NCBI GenBank assembly: GCA_022567695.1
Contig: JADFGN010000014.1
Location: forward strand, 1-32,677
DNA from: Candidatus Poribacteria bacterium
Lineage (GTDB): Bacteria; Poribacteria; WGA-4E; PCPOR2b
Direction: 5' to 3'
DNA: 32,677 bases
Of this stretch, positions 8,719-18,850 are shown in pieces. The notes under the pieces are model-generated. The model worked only from the letters and a program-made list of their open reading frames with translations. It searched no databases and was not told the DNA's origin. Both the position numbers and the translations under genes were made by a program. Each line of letters opens with the position of its first letter. The stretch's first letter is position 1.

Positions 8719-9477
8719 ATGAAACAAGAACCGATCTTTCAGCCATACAAATTTGGCGAACAACAGAAGGCAATATTTGATCGGGATGGCCATTTTATCT
8801 TTCCTAACCTTCTGACACCGCAGGCTTGCGAGAGGCTGACTGAGTCGTTGTCACACATCCAATCACTCGCGTCGGCGGCGGTGAAAGGTCACGAACCGAG
8901 TCGGTTTTCCGCAGAATACGACGAATACTTAGAAAGCCTAATCGGTCATCCGCAAATGCTTGAACTTGCCCGCAAAATCCTTGGCGAAGACATCCGTTAT
9001 GACCATTGTGTCGGCCTCAATCGTCCGGGCGGGAATCAGGGAATTCGCTGGCATAGCCATGGCTATTCGGAAGACCATCCGAGTTTAGGTTTTGTGCGCA
9101 TCTTCTTTTACGTTAACGGCTTTGATGTCGATGATGGCGGACTGAAGGCCGTGCCGGGCAGCCACCTTTATCGCGACCGCAAAATCCACGCGCCAACGGA
9201 TGAAGATTTGCGGAAGGGCTGGCTGGCGGGCAAAACGCATCTAATCACTCACGCACCGTTAGAGATATTGCCTCTGTCCGCTCCCGTTGGTACTGTAGCT
9301 TTGATGTGGACGCACGCCGCCCACGCAGTTAGTCCAAGAAAACCTGATAGTGACACGCGATGGTGTGTGGTTTATGCTTACCGCAATCCGGGCAGGCCTT
9401 CTGGTGCGCGTTGGATTTCTGAAGCCTTCGAGCAAAAACCCATTGCCGGTGCAGAAGGTCTTATGAGCCTCTATTAA
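8719..9477 (+). CDS. Phytanoyl-CoA dioxygenase family protein (Fe(II)/2OG oxygenase)
   Basis: IRWHSHGYSEDHPSLGFVRIFFYVNGFDVDDGGLKAVPGSHLYRD; C-terminal LMWTHAAHAVSPRKPDSDTRWCVVYAYR. SD-like AGAAAGGAG upstream. Confidence 0.92.
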   Translation: MKQEPIFQPYKFGEQQKAIFDRDGHFIFPNLLTPQACERLTESLSHIQSLASAAVKGHEPSRFSAEYDEYLESLIGHPQMLELARKILGEDIRYDHCVGLNRPGGNQGIRWHSHGYSEDHPSLGFVRIFFYVNGFDVDDGGLKAVPGSHLYRDRKIHAPTDEDLRKGWLAGKTHLITHAPLEILPLSAPVGTVALMWTHAAHAVSPRKPDSDTRWCVVYAYRNPGRPSGARWISEAFEQKPIAGAEGLMSLY

Positions 9478-9480
9478 GTC

Positions 9481-9658
9481 AGATTCGGTAGGTCGGGTTG
9501 AGGAAAACAACGCGGTGTAGTTGGTTCTGTTGGGTCTCACTGGCCAACCGCTCCATTTTTCGATCTGCCTCAACCGAAACCCGACAGTCTTGGCAGTTCT
9601 GTTGGCCTGGGTGCCGTTCAACCCAACCTACGAATCTAATGTGACAAAGTCGTACTAA
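9481..9658. repeat. Intergenic MITE-like element with imperfect terminal inverted repeats
   Basis: Left AGATTCGGTAGGTCGGGTTGA versus reverse complement of the right end AGATTC-GTAGGTTGGGTTGA; right end continues into ...TAATGTGACAAAGTCGTA. Confidence 0.65.
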
Positions 9659-9753
9659 TACCAATCTGCAATAAAGATAGTAATTTCATAAAGATGTGAC
9701 CTCGATTAACGCAAGTTGGTATAAGTCAGCCCAACAAAGTTGAAGGAATTACC

Positions 9754-11148
9754 ATGTCAGATGGAATAACGAACCGACCAAACTTTCTCTGGATTTACGG
9801 CGAGGATCTTTCTCCAGATCTTGCCTGCTACGGGACGCCTACCGTGCAAACACCAAACCTCAATCGCCTTGCATCGGAAGGGGCACTTTACACGAATGCC
9901 TTTGTCACCTGCCCCGTATGTTCCCCAAGCCGCTCAGCGATTATTACCGGAACGTATCAGACCAGCTTCGATGCGCATAACCATCGTAGCAACCGCGATA
10001 AACCGTTGCGCGAAGATATCCGGTTGATCACGGACTATTTTCGTGATGCGGGTTATTTTACCTGCAATAGCCCGGGGCCACCCTATAATCGTCCCGGCAA
10101 GACCGATTTCAACTTTTCCGTCCATCCACCGTTTAATGGGATGGATTGGAGCGAACGCGAACCGGGACAGCCGTTTTACGCACAAATCAACATTCCCGAC
10201 ACGCATCGGGACTTCACAAGAGATCCGGAGAACCCCATTGACCCGAATAAGGTCGAGTTGCCGCCCTACTATCCCGAACATCGCATCACGCGCATCGATT
10301 GGGCACACTACCTTGAGAGTGTTCAGGTCGTGGATCGGAAGGTCGGTCAAATTCTCAAACGTCTCGACGACGAGGAATTAACCGACAACACGATTATCTT
10401 CTTCATTAGCGACCACGGCAGGGCACACCCTCGCGGCAAGCAATTTCTGTACGACGGTGGCATCCGAATTCCATTGATTGTCCGATGGCCCCAAAACATT
10501 GAGCCGGGAACGGTTGTTGATGATTTGGTCAGCGGAGTTGACTTCGCACCAACTTGCTTGAATCTCGCCGGTATTGAAATCCCAGAGCACATGGAAGGGC
10601 AGATCTTTTTAGGCTCTGAATCCTCAGAACGCGAATGCGTCTTCGCCGCACGAGACCGATGTGATGAAACTGATGATCGCATTCGTTGTGTGCGAACGAA
10701 GCGTTGGAAGTACATCCGAAACTATTTCCCCGACCGTCCTTACACACAGTTCAATGCCTACAAAAAGAATCAATATCCCGTGTTGACGCTAATGCAGGTT
10801 CTCCATGCACAAGGTTTGCTTTCACCAGAGCAAGCAAGATTCATGGCATCCAAACGTCCAGCGGAGGAACTCTACGACCTCCAGCACGACCCGCACGAGC
10901 TACACAATCTCGTCGAAGATGAAGAATGCGAAGCGGTACGCAATGAACTCCGCTCAAGACTCGATCAGTGGATTATTGAAACGGGCGATATGGGGGAGAT
11001 TCCTGAGGGTGCTGAGGTCGTTGCGTATTGGGATAATCAGATGGCAGGGCAATTTGAAAAGTGGATGGAGAACAAGGGATTATCTTCCGACATCACCGAT
11101 GAAGAATACCTCGCTTGGTGGGAACAGAAACTGACGACCTCATTATAG
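9754..11148 (+). CDS. Sulfatase (heparan N-sulfatase-like)
   Basis: FLWIYGEDLSPDLACYGTPTVQTPNLNRLASEG; signature CSPSRSAIITGTYQ; FISDHGRAHPRGK; LYDLQHDPHELHNL. Confidence 0.95.
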   Translation: MSDGITNRPNFLWIYGEDLSPDLACYGTPTVQTPNLNRLASEGALYTNAFVTCPVCSPSRSAIITGTYQTSFDAHNHRSNRDKPLREDIRLITDYFRDAGYFTCNSPGPPYNRPGKTDFNFSVHPPFNGMDWSEREPGQPFYAQINIPDTHRDFTRDPENPIDPNKVELPPYYPEHRITRIDWAHYLESVQVVDRKVGQILKRLDDEELTDNTIIFFISDHGRAHPRGKQFLYDGGIRIPLIVRWPQNIEPGTVVDDLVSGVDFAPTCLNLAGIEIPEHMEGQIFLGSESSERECVFAARDRCDETDDRIRCVRTKRWKYIRNYFPDRPYTQFNAYKKNQYPVLTLMQVLHAQGLLSPEQARFMASKRPAEELYDLQHDPHELHNLVEDEECEAVRNELRSRLDQWIIETGDMGEIPEGAEVVAYWDNQMAGQFEKWMENKGLSSDITDEEYLAWWEQKLTTSL

Positions 11149-11173
11149 ATAGCAGAATTGGCTTATGTCAAAA

Positions 11174-11313
11174 GCAGTACACTGTTAAATAGGTCTTGAC
11201 AAATTAGGATAGTTATTTATAGCTGGGAGGGCAAGGCTCCTGTCGCGCCTATCTTGGTTCGGCGGGAGCCTCACCCTCCCGGCAACTTTGCACTTTATTT
11301 TACAGTGCAGTAG
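11174..11313. repeat. Intergenic inverted-repeat element
   Basis: Ends GCAGTACACTGTTAAATA and TATTTTACAGTGCAGTAG form imperfect TIRs. Inner arms GCTGGGAGGGCAAGGCTCC / GGGAGCCTCACCCTCCCGGC are also inverted. Confidence 0.7.
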
Positions 11314-11491
11314 CGAGCTGTACGTTGCATTCTCGCGCAATACACATACAGTTTGTGACCCAAGTTACGGAATCGCGGAATAGAGATACGTATCATCCAA
11401 AAGCGATGAAGAATCTAATCTGAAAAAATCACTAAACCTGACGCACGACCAATTCACCCATCCGCGATTGCGACGAGGAGGTAGCGACTGA

Positions 11492-14400
11492 ATGAATAAT
11501 CAAAAGGTACAAGGATACAAAGCGAGAGGGAATTTCACGTTTCACGTTTTAGGTTTTCTGCTTTGCTTCGCTTTTTTCAACGGTCTTACATTAAATGCAC
11601 ACTCAGCATTAAATGCGAAATCGGATTCAAGTGGCATTACTGTTGAATTGAATCTTCCGGAATTGAAAACGACAACGGTAGAACACAACGGAATTCGATA
11701 TCAAACAGTTAGTTACGATGACAGCGGTTTTACAAACGAAGCGGGAAACCCTCGCCTTCCTGTTTCGAGAGTCATACTTGGCGTGCCGCCGGATACGAAT
11801 TTCCGCATTGAAGTGCAACTCGCAACGAACAAAACACAGCAGGGCTACCGCCTCCTGCCCGTTCCACATTTCGTTTCCCAACCCCGGAATAGCATCTCCA
11901 CTCCGAACCCTGTAGAAGAGATCCAAACCCCCGTAGAAGAATGGCGCGAGGATGGTCCCGCCTATCGAACAGGCGGTAGCTACCCTCACGATTTGGCACG
12001 TATTGTTTATGACGGTTACCTCCGCTCGCAACGCCTTATCTATCTTGAATTGCATCCCGTCCAATATGACGCGCGAACGAGATTATTACGGATTCACCCG
12101 CGCATGGTTGTGCGCGTTCATTTTGAAAATCAGTTCAGTCGTCCTACACCCAGCTACGACCAATCAAGTAGCAGTTCACAAATCTATTCAGCCCCCATTG
12201 TTCAGGAGCCGGAGCGATTCGAGAGGACATTCCAACACCTCATCCTGAACTACGATGAAGCCAAACGTTGGCGTTTACCCAGAGGAAAGAATAACCGCAC
12301 CCCAATGGCTCCCGCCGCCCGACAAGCGACGACAACGATGCGGTATAAAATCCTCGTCGATGAAACGGGCATATATCGATTGACAAGTGATGACCTGCGT
12401 CAAAAGTGGGGGATAGAGCTGAGAGATGTCGATCCCCGCTATTTGCATTTACAACGTTACGACACAGCGCGTGGTAACGAGAGCCAAGAGATTCCAATAT
12501 ACGTTCATGGTGAGGGAGATGGCCGTTTTGACCGTGGAGATTACATTGATTTTCTCGGCTTGGATGCGAAGGACAGATACACACGGTGGAACGTCTATTG
12601 GCTCAGTGTGGAAAAGACTCGGGGCGTGCGCGTTTCAGAACTCAACGCGAGTCCCGCCGATCCAACAGCAACGATTGTACCAGTTTTCCGTTCTAAAAAC
12701 CACTTTGAAGAAGACCATCTTACAAGTAATCTGGAACACGTTCATCCCGAGGATGTTTCGCCGGACGACAAACATGGTTGGTTTGAGGCTCTCGATTTTT
12801 GGTTTTGGACAGGCATCAAAAATTCAAGTGACTTTGATAAAAAAGATTTGGAATTCCCACTGTATGACCTCGCCCAGAGCTTTGCCCAACCGAAAATCCA
12901 AGTGACCTTGCAAGGTGGAACTCCCGCCAACCACGAGATCTTGGTCTCGCTCAATGACGTGCGAATCGGGGGCAAAAGCGCAAAATGGGAACGCCAGAAT
13001 TTTACGACAATTGAACGAACCTTGCGGGTTTGGGATAACTTACGAGACATCACTAAAGGCGACATGAACGTAATGAGTCTCGCGCGGGTCGATACGACGT
13101 CTGAAGATGACACAACGCGCTATCCTTACCATGTTTACATTAACTCTTTTGATGTGGAGTATACCCGTCTGCTGAAGGCGGTCAATGACTATCTTGAATT
13201 CTCGTCTCCCGCCAGTAAAGAGTCATATTCCATCCGTAGGCGCCGAAAATTGGAATATACCCTTCAAGCATTTCTTTCGCCTGACATAGAAATCTTTGAA
13301 TACGACGGCGAGAGGTTGATCTCCAAATTGCAAAATCCGAAAATCGCCCGCGTGGTTTTAGAGCGAGCTGAACGCGATCGCCTCCGTGCCATCTTTCAAT
13401 CCAACGTCGAGCGCGGAGAAGACGAAGAAGCGTTAGAGGAAATCTTTGATATTCCGCGTATCGCCTATAATGCAACTTTCCAGTTTCCTGACACTCGCAA
13501 TGCAAAATTCATTGCCGTTTCGTCGGCGGGGGTTCGTGAACCTGTCCACGTAGAAGCGGTACTCCCCAGCGATTTGCTGTCCAATTCCAACGGTGCGGAC
13601 TATCTAATCATTAGCCACCCCGTCTATTTTGAACCCGCACAAAAATTGGTAGCGTGGCGATCAACGCCGAAAGGGGGCGGATTTCGAGCAAAGGTGATTG
13701 ATGTCACGCAAATCTACAATATTTTCAGCAACGGTATGGTGAATCCACAAGCCATCAAGGAATTCCTAAAGTACGCCTATGAAAACTGGACATCACCCGC
13801 ACTCTCCTATGTTGCGATTATGGGCGACGGAACGTATGACTTTCGGGGAATCGACGAAGAGCTTTATCCAGAGGCTCCCGAAGTCATGGGTTATATCCCG
13901 ACTCACTATATCTGGACTAGCTCCTTCGGACGAACTTCGACCGATCACTGGTATACAACGGTTAGCGGCTTTGACGAACTCCCAGACTTCTTCATCGGGA
14001 GACTCAGCGCAGAGACGTTAGATCATGCCAACGCGATTGTCGACAAAATCGTTAATTATGAACGGAGTCGGCCAAATGGAAACTGGCGGCGTCAGATCAT
14101 TTCAGTGGCAGATGATGAAGTCAATAACTCTGGTGATTTCATCTTCAAAAAAAGTTTGACGGAAATTGCACAGAGTCGTACCCTCCTCGGTTATGAAACA
14201 ATTAAAATCTTCCTCGAAGATGTCATTGATATGGTGGAAGCAAACCCCCAAAACTTTCCGGGAAAATTACCGCAACGTGTGGCGAAAGATATGGTTATCG
14301 AGGCGTTGAGCCAAGGAGGCATTATCGCGCAATACGCGGGGCATGGAGGAAGGATTGTATGGGCGCATGAAGCCATCTTTGATAACGCCGCAATAGACCT

Positions 14401-17400
14401 GTTAGATCAGACAGACCATCTCCCGTTTATGCTGGTCTTGAGCTGTTATAACGGCTATTTTGATGCCCCCGGCGAACCGAGTATGGCGGAAAAGCTGCTT
14501 CGGAAAGATAGAGGCGGCATCATCGCTATGTTGAGTGCTACCCGCTTGACTTACGGTAGCGGTAACGATGCGCTCAATCGAATCATCTTCGACGACATAT
14601 TTAAGCGAAATGAACGGGAACTCGGTGCTATCAGCTTCAACTCCAAAGTGGAGCTACTCATGCAAGAGGGACTGGGTCAAATTGATGTGATGATGGCGTA
14701 CACCCTCTTCGGCGATCCGGCCATGAAGTTGGCGATGGCGGATTACGAAATGCAACCCAAGATCGAAACCAATACGGTTGCCCCGGGCGGTACGCTCAGA
14801 GTCGCGCCCGGACAGATCTATGAAGCGGATTATGATTCAAGGCTTAAACAGAAGACATTTACCCCGTTTCCAAATTTCAATGGCAAGCTACAGGTCAAAG
14901 CTATTTTCCCCGGCAAGTATAAGACCGTCGAAGGGAAAGAAGGCCCGGTTGAATTTTACACTGGGGATGTGACAGTCACGGAAGAATTGAGTGTCACCAA
15001 CGGTCGCTTCTCAGGGATTTCTATTACCGTGCCGAAAGAAATAAGCGCGGGAACCGCTCATGTAGAATATTACGCTGAAAACGCCACTCACATTGCCGTT
15101 GGAGGCGAGTCCTTCACGGTACTCGTACCCAAGATTCTCGATGTTCAGCCCGAAGTTGTGACTGACACCACATTCCGCATTTCCGCGCAAGTTTCGGATG
15201 AATTGGGAGATAAGGGCATCAAGGAGGTCACACTTGATTGGCGCAATCCAATCGTGCGGCAGTGGCAGACGGAAACAATGGTTCCAGATTCATCACGCGG
15301 GGAGGGATGGTATACCGTCTCACAACCATTGCCGTTGTCCGCGAATGGTGACACGATTCGATATCAGATCGTCGTCGTTGACACCGATGGGCGTCGCGTG
15401 GAATCCGAAACGCTGAGGTTCCGACCATTTGTGTTTCCAGATCTGAGAGTTGTAGACACGGCATCGTTTTCGGATGAACCGCTAATTTACTATCGCTATT
15501 CGTCTGAGGCGAATGCCTGGACGCTTAACGCAGATATCGAACAGGTTGAAGATGTCGAGTTGAAGGACAGTGTGGAAGTTGCCTTCTTTGAAGGAAATCC
15601 AGACCTTGACGAGGACAACGTTGTAGATGCAGATGCCAAGCTGATAGGACAAACGCAGCTCCGTCCCACAGCATGGAGTCGGCGAAATCCGCTAGAGCCG
15701 AATGAGAACTCAACACAGAGTTCATCCTCGCCCCTACGTACCTACCAGGAAGATCCTCTCAACACCAACTGGATCGCGACAGCGACCATCCAGCATGAAT
15801 TATCAATGGGCAACTACGAACTCTTCGTGTGGGTAGATGCCGTGTGGGAAAGCGATACTTCCAACCAAGAAACCACAAGCGTACCTCGTGGAAAGGTGCG
15901 TGAAGGTGATGAGACCGATAACATCAGCGTTCGCCGCATTCAGGTAAATGGGACTCTCATTGGGAAGGGCGATGTCCGTGCTTTCAGTCAAGATGGTGTC
16001 ATCGATTTCCGCGTGCCATCAAGCGCGATTGTTCAGCCCGCCGTTTTAACAATTACTCCACTCAAGGTACAAGAGGAGGGAGCAGGTTTCAACCTCGCTC
16101 TAACTGGGCGACAACCGAGTTTGAAGCCAATTGCGTTGCCAAATGGGAGTGATGCCGCTGCTTATCACGTCACGCTGGATGATGAGTCTCCTAACCTGAA
16201 ATTGAATCAACCGATTCCAGTCGAGATACGCTTCGATCTTGATGCCTTGAAAGCCAGTATTAGAGATGAGCTATTTGGAAGTGTTGAGGAGGACTCCGCA
16301 TTCCAACCAAGTATTATTGCTCTCGACCCCGATCAGATTGCAGCGATCAACGAAGGTGCTGAACAGCGGGCACAAGAGATTGGCGCGTATCTTTGGATCG
16401 ATACCCTCGGCAAATGGGTACGCCTCGATTCGGAATTGGTCACGTCTGCCAACAGGTTAATGCAGACCCAAACGGTGGTAGCAAACGTCCGTGAATCCAA
16501 TCATGGAAACGGCGAAATTGGTAATGCTACCGTAGCGTCAACAGAGGCAACCCCTGGTAAAAGGGTGCTGCTCTTCACATCTCCCAATACCTACCGATCG
16601 CTAATCGGCAAAGACGGTAATCCTCTAGAAGTTCTCAATCCAAATGAGACGATTAACCAATTCCAGGATAGCCAAAATTTCAGTGGGGGCGTTTCGATTG
16701 AAATAGAACCGGGTGAGAGGGCATTTCAGTTTGGGGATGTACTCACCTTTCAAGTCGCGCAATCAAGTAGCGAAACCAATGGAGGCTCAAGTTTTTATGC
16801 CTCATCTTTTCGTGAGCAGAACCGGGGAACTGGCACCATTCAATACATACGGCTGGCGTCGAATTCGGAGATGCCAGCGGATGGGTGGGTCATCTTATTG
16901 GTCGATTCGCAACGTTTCCAGGTGGAAGGCCAGAAAACTGGTATTTTATCCCGGAACAACCAACCGATTCTTGGTGTGGTTGGGGAGGAATTCACATATT
17001 CAGAGTTTGGTTTGACCCTCAAGATTACATCGGGCAAATGGAATTTTGAGGCTGGTGATAGCTTCCGATTTGAGACCAAAGAGGTCGGGCGCATACGTGC
17101 CGAAATTCCAATGCTCGGAAGAACAGCATTGATGCGAAGCGACGATACGATTCCACCAGATATTCAGTTAACCATTGGCAGGCAAAATTTCGTTGACGGC
17201 GATCCGATCTCCCCAGAACCGCTTATCCAAGCCACACTTGGGGATGATAACGGTATCGATTACATCACTCGCCCCATCCGCCTGGAAGTTAGCCAGGACA
17301 ACCGTGAATTTAAATTGATTCCAGAAACAGAATATCGACTAATTCACCGTACTGGGGCTAACCAAGTGGTCTTGAACTATCAATCTCCCAAGCTGGAACC

Positions 17401-17779
17401 TGGCACATATCAATTCCGTTTGACCGCAAGCGACCTTGACGGGAATGAATCTCAGCAAGAAATTGAAGCCCGTGTCCATAAACTGCTTCAGTTACTTAGA
17501 GCGATGAATTATCCGAATCCATTCAAGCGTGAGACAACGATCACTTGCGAACTCACAGGCGTTGCCGACGAAATGACCGTCAAGATCTACAGCCTATCCG
17601 GGCGTCTGATCCGAGAATTCAAGGAAGATGCTTCCGCCGGATTTATGATGATGCCTTGGGATGGCTATGATGAAGACGGTGAAGAGGTCGCAAACGGTGT
17701 TTACTATTGTAAGATTCGCGTTAAAATGGAGGGAGAGAAAGACCTCACGGAGTACATCAAGATGATGAAGCTGAAGTAG
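11492..17779 (+). CDS. PorU/gingipain-like C25 cysteine peptidase protein with C-terminal FlgD-Ig/T9SS-type sorting domain
   Basis: Signal-like N-terminus. C25 region YVAIMGDGTYDFRG ... QGGIIAQYAGHGG (His) ... LPFMLVLSCYNGYFDAP (Cys). C-terminal MNYPNPFKRETTITCELTG...VKIYSLSGRLIREF...WDGYDEDGEEVANGVYYCKIRV... Confidence 0.92.
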   Translation: MNNQKVQGYKARGNFTFHVLGFLLCFAFFNGLTLNAHSALNAKSDSSGITVELNLPELKTTTVEHNGIRYQTVSYDDSGFTNEAGNPRLPVSRVILGVPPDTNFRIEVQLATNKTQQGYRLLPVPHFVSQPRNSISTPNPVEEIQTPVEEWREDGPAYRTGGSYPHDLARIVYDGYLRSQRLIYLELHPVQYDARTRLLRIHPRMVVRVHFENQFSRPTPSYDQSSSSSQIYSAPIVQEPERFERTFQHLILNYDEAKRWRLPRGKNNRTPMAPAARQATTTMRYKILVDETGIYRLTSDDLRQKWGIELRDVDPRYLHLQRYDTARGNESQEIPIYVHGEGDGRFDRGDYIDFLGLDAKDRYTRWNVYWLSVEKTRGVRVSELNASPADPTATIVPVFRSKNHFEEDHLTSNLEHVHPEDVSPDDKHGWFEALDFWFWTGIKNSSDFDKKDLEFPLYDLAQSFAQPKIQVTLQGGTPANHEILVSLNDVRIGGKSAKWERQNFTTIERTLRVWDNLRDITKGDMNVMSLARVDTTSEDDTTRYPYHVYINSFDVEYTRLLKAVNDYLEFSSPASKESYSIRRRRKLEYTLQAFLSPDIEIFEYDGERLISKLQNPKIARVVLERAERDRLRAIFQSNVERGEDEEALEEIFDIPRIAYNATFQFPDTRNAKFIAVSSAGVREPVHVEAVLPSDLLSNSNGADYLIISHPVYFEPAQKLVAWRSTPKGGGFRAKVIDVTQIYNIFSNGMVNPQAIKEFLKYAYENWTSPALSYVAIMGDGTYDFRGIDEELYPEAPEVMGYIPTHYIWTSSFGRTSTDHWYTTVSGFDELPDFFIGRLSAETLDHANAIVDKIVNYERSRPNGNWRRQIISVADDEVNNSGDFIFKKSLTEIAQSRTLLGYETIKIFLEDVIDMVEANPQNFPGKLPQRVAKDMVIEALSQGGIIAQYAGHGGRIVWAHEAIFDNAAIDLLDQTDHLPFMLVLSCYNGYFDAPGEPSMAEKLLRKDRGGIIAMLSATRLTYGSGNDALNRIIFDDIFKRNERELGAISFNSKVELLMQEGLGQIDVMMAYTLFGDPAMKLAMADYEMQPKIETNTVAPGGTLRVAPGQIYEADYDSRLKQKTFTPFPNFNGKLQVKAIFPGKYKTVEGKEGPVEFYTGDVTVTEELSVTNGRFSGISITVPKEISAGTAHVEYYAENATHIAVGGESFTVLVPKILDVQPEVVTDTTFRISAQVSDELGDKGIKEVTLDWRNPIVRQWQTETMVPDSSRGEGWYTVSQPLPLSANGDTIRYQIVVVDTDGRRVESETLRFRPFVFPDLRVVDTASFSDEPLIYYRYSSEANAWTLNADIEQVEDVELKDSVEVAFFEGNPDLDEDNVVDADAKLIGQTQLRPTAWSRRNPLEPNENSTQSSSSPLRTYQEDPLNTNWIATATIQHELSMGNYELFVWVDAVWESDTSNQETTSVPRGKVREGDETDNISVRRIQVNGTLIGKGDVRAFSQDGVIDFRVPSSAIVQPAVLTITPLKVQEEGAGFNLALTGRQPSLKPIALPNGSDAAAYHVTLDDESPNLKLNQPIPVEIRFDLDALKASIRDELFGSVEEDSAFQPSIIALDPDQIAAINEGAEQRAQEIGAYLWIDTLGKWVRLDSELVTSANRLMQTQTVVANVRESNHGNGEIGNATVASTEATPGKRVLLFTSPNTYRSLIGKDGNPLEVLNPNETINQFQDSQNFSGGVSIEIEPGERAFQFGDVLTFQVAQSSSETNGGSSFYASSFREQNRGTGTIQYIRLASNSEMPADGWVILLVDSQRFQVEGQKTGILSRNNQPILGVVGEEFTYSEFGLTLKITSGKWNFEAGDSFRFETKEVGRIRAEIPMLGRTALMRSDDTIPPDIQLTIGRQNFVDGDPISPEPLIQATLGDDNGIDYITRPIRLEVSQDNREFKLIPETEYRLIHRTGANQVVLNYQSPKLEPGTYQFRLTASDLDGNESQQEIEARVHKLLQLLRAMNYPNPFKRETTITCELTGVADEMTVKIYSLSGRLIREFKEDASAGFMMMPWDGYDEDGEEVANGVYYCKIRVKMEGEKDLTEYIKMMKLK

Positions 17780-18052
17780 TATAGTAGCCGAATTTGCAAA
17801 AATTTGGATCTGAACATGGGCTCGTTTCAGTCTTTAATCTGTGTCCTACCCATTCGCCTATCGTGAGACCATGGTAGCATGAAAACGGTCACTGTGCTAT
17901 ACTTAAAGGAGACATTAAACAGGAGCAAGGAAATCCTGCGGGACCTTTCAGGAACTCCAACCGATTTGGATCGCATGGTAGTCAAAAGCAATTTTCTGCC
18001 AATAAAATTCAGGCATTATCAAAAATAATTGATAATAGCGAGGTGATAAACA

Positions 18053-18343
18053 ATGGCAATGGAAGTCGGAGAACTCTATGCGCAAGTCGTCAAGTCATTA
18101 TCTGCCGCAGATCGGATCCGGCTGGCAACCCTGATTCTTAATGACATTCCCCCGCAAGCAGTGGTGGACCTCCCCTACGATTTGGAAGAGGAGGACTCAG
18201 AAACCGAGCGGGCAGCGTGGCAAACGTTGTCGGCGGCGGTAAACCAGAAAGTATGGGATAACCCCATTGACGCCGCTGACTGGGACAACTGGCAGCCCCA
18301 GAAGAAACCGAATCGTAAGACGAAAGCCGGGAGAACAAAATGA
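18053..18343 (+). CDS. Antitoxin of a MazEF/PemIK-like module
   Basis: 96-aa acidic protein overlapping the toxin start by 4 bp (ATGA at 18340). Assigned mainly by context. Confidence 0.7.
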   Translation: MAMEVGELYAQVVKSLSAADRIRLATLILNDIPPQAVVDLPYDLEEEDSETERAAWQTLSAAVNQKVWDNPIDAADWDNWQPQKKPNRKTKAGRTK

Positions 18344-18693
18344 GAAGACTGAGATACCAGCGCGGCGATGTGGCGTTAGCTTTGGTGCCGTTCGCCGACG
18401 CGACGGGAAGCAAACTGCGCCCTGTCGTCGTGGTGGGCAGTGACGCTTTTCACGCCGCGCAGCCTGTCAATGTGCTGGTTGCTCGTATCAGCGGCAACGT
18501 GTCGGCACACCAGACCTCGACCGACTATTTACTACAGGACTGGCAAGCCGCAGGACTAAGACGCGCCAGCGTAGTGACCTCGTTTTTGTTCACACTCGCC
18601 CCGACCGAAATCCACGTCACGATCGGACGCCTCACTGACCGCGATTTACGCGGCGTCGAAACGTGCTTGCGTCTCGCCTTGGACTTGCCGTGA
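18340..18693 (+). CDS. MazF/PemK-family endoribonuclease toxin
   Basis: YQRGDVALALVPFADATGSKLRPVVVVGSDAFH... VVTSFLFTLAPTEIHVTIGRLTDRDL is typical of the PemK/MazF fold. Confidence 0.85.
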   Translation: MRRLRYQRGDVALALVPFADATGSKLRPVVVVGSDAFHAAQPVNVLVARISGNVSAHQTSTDYLLQDWQAAGLRRASVVTSFLFTLAPTEIHVTIGRLTDRDLRGVETCLRLALDLP

Positions 18694-18850
18694 AAAGCAA
18701 CTTAGATGAGGAAAAATTATGAGGTTTACACAACAAAGTTCTAGAAAATCGCTCCTGTTTCATTGTTCACATAGTTAATTGAGGAATGACAAATATCATG
18801 CAAGGAGAACTGAGTCGTTGAGCTTTGGAAAGAGGAATATTAAACAACCC

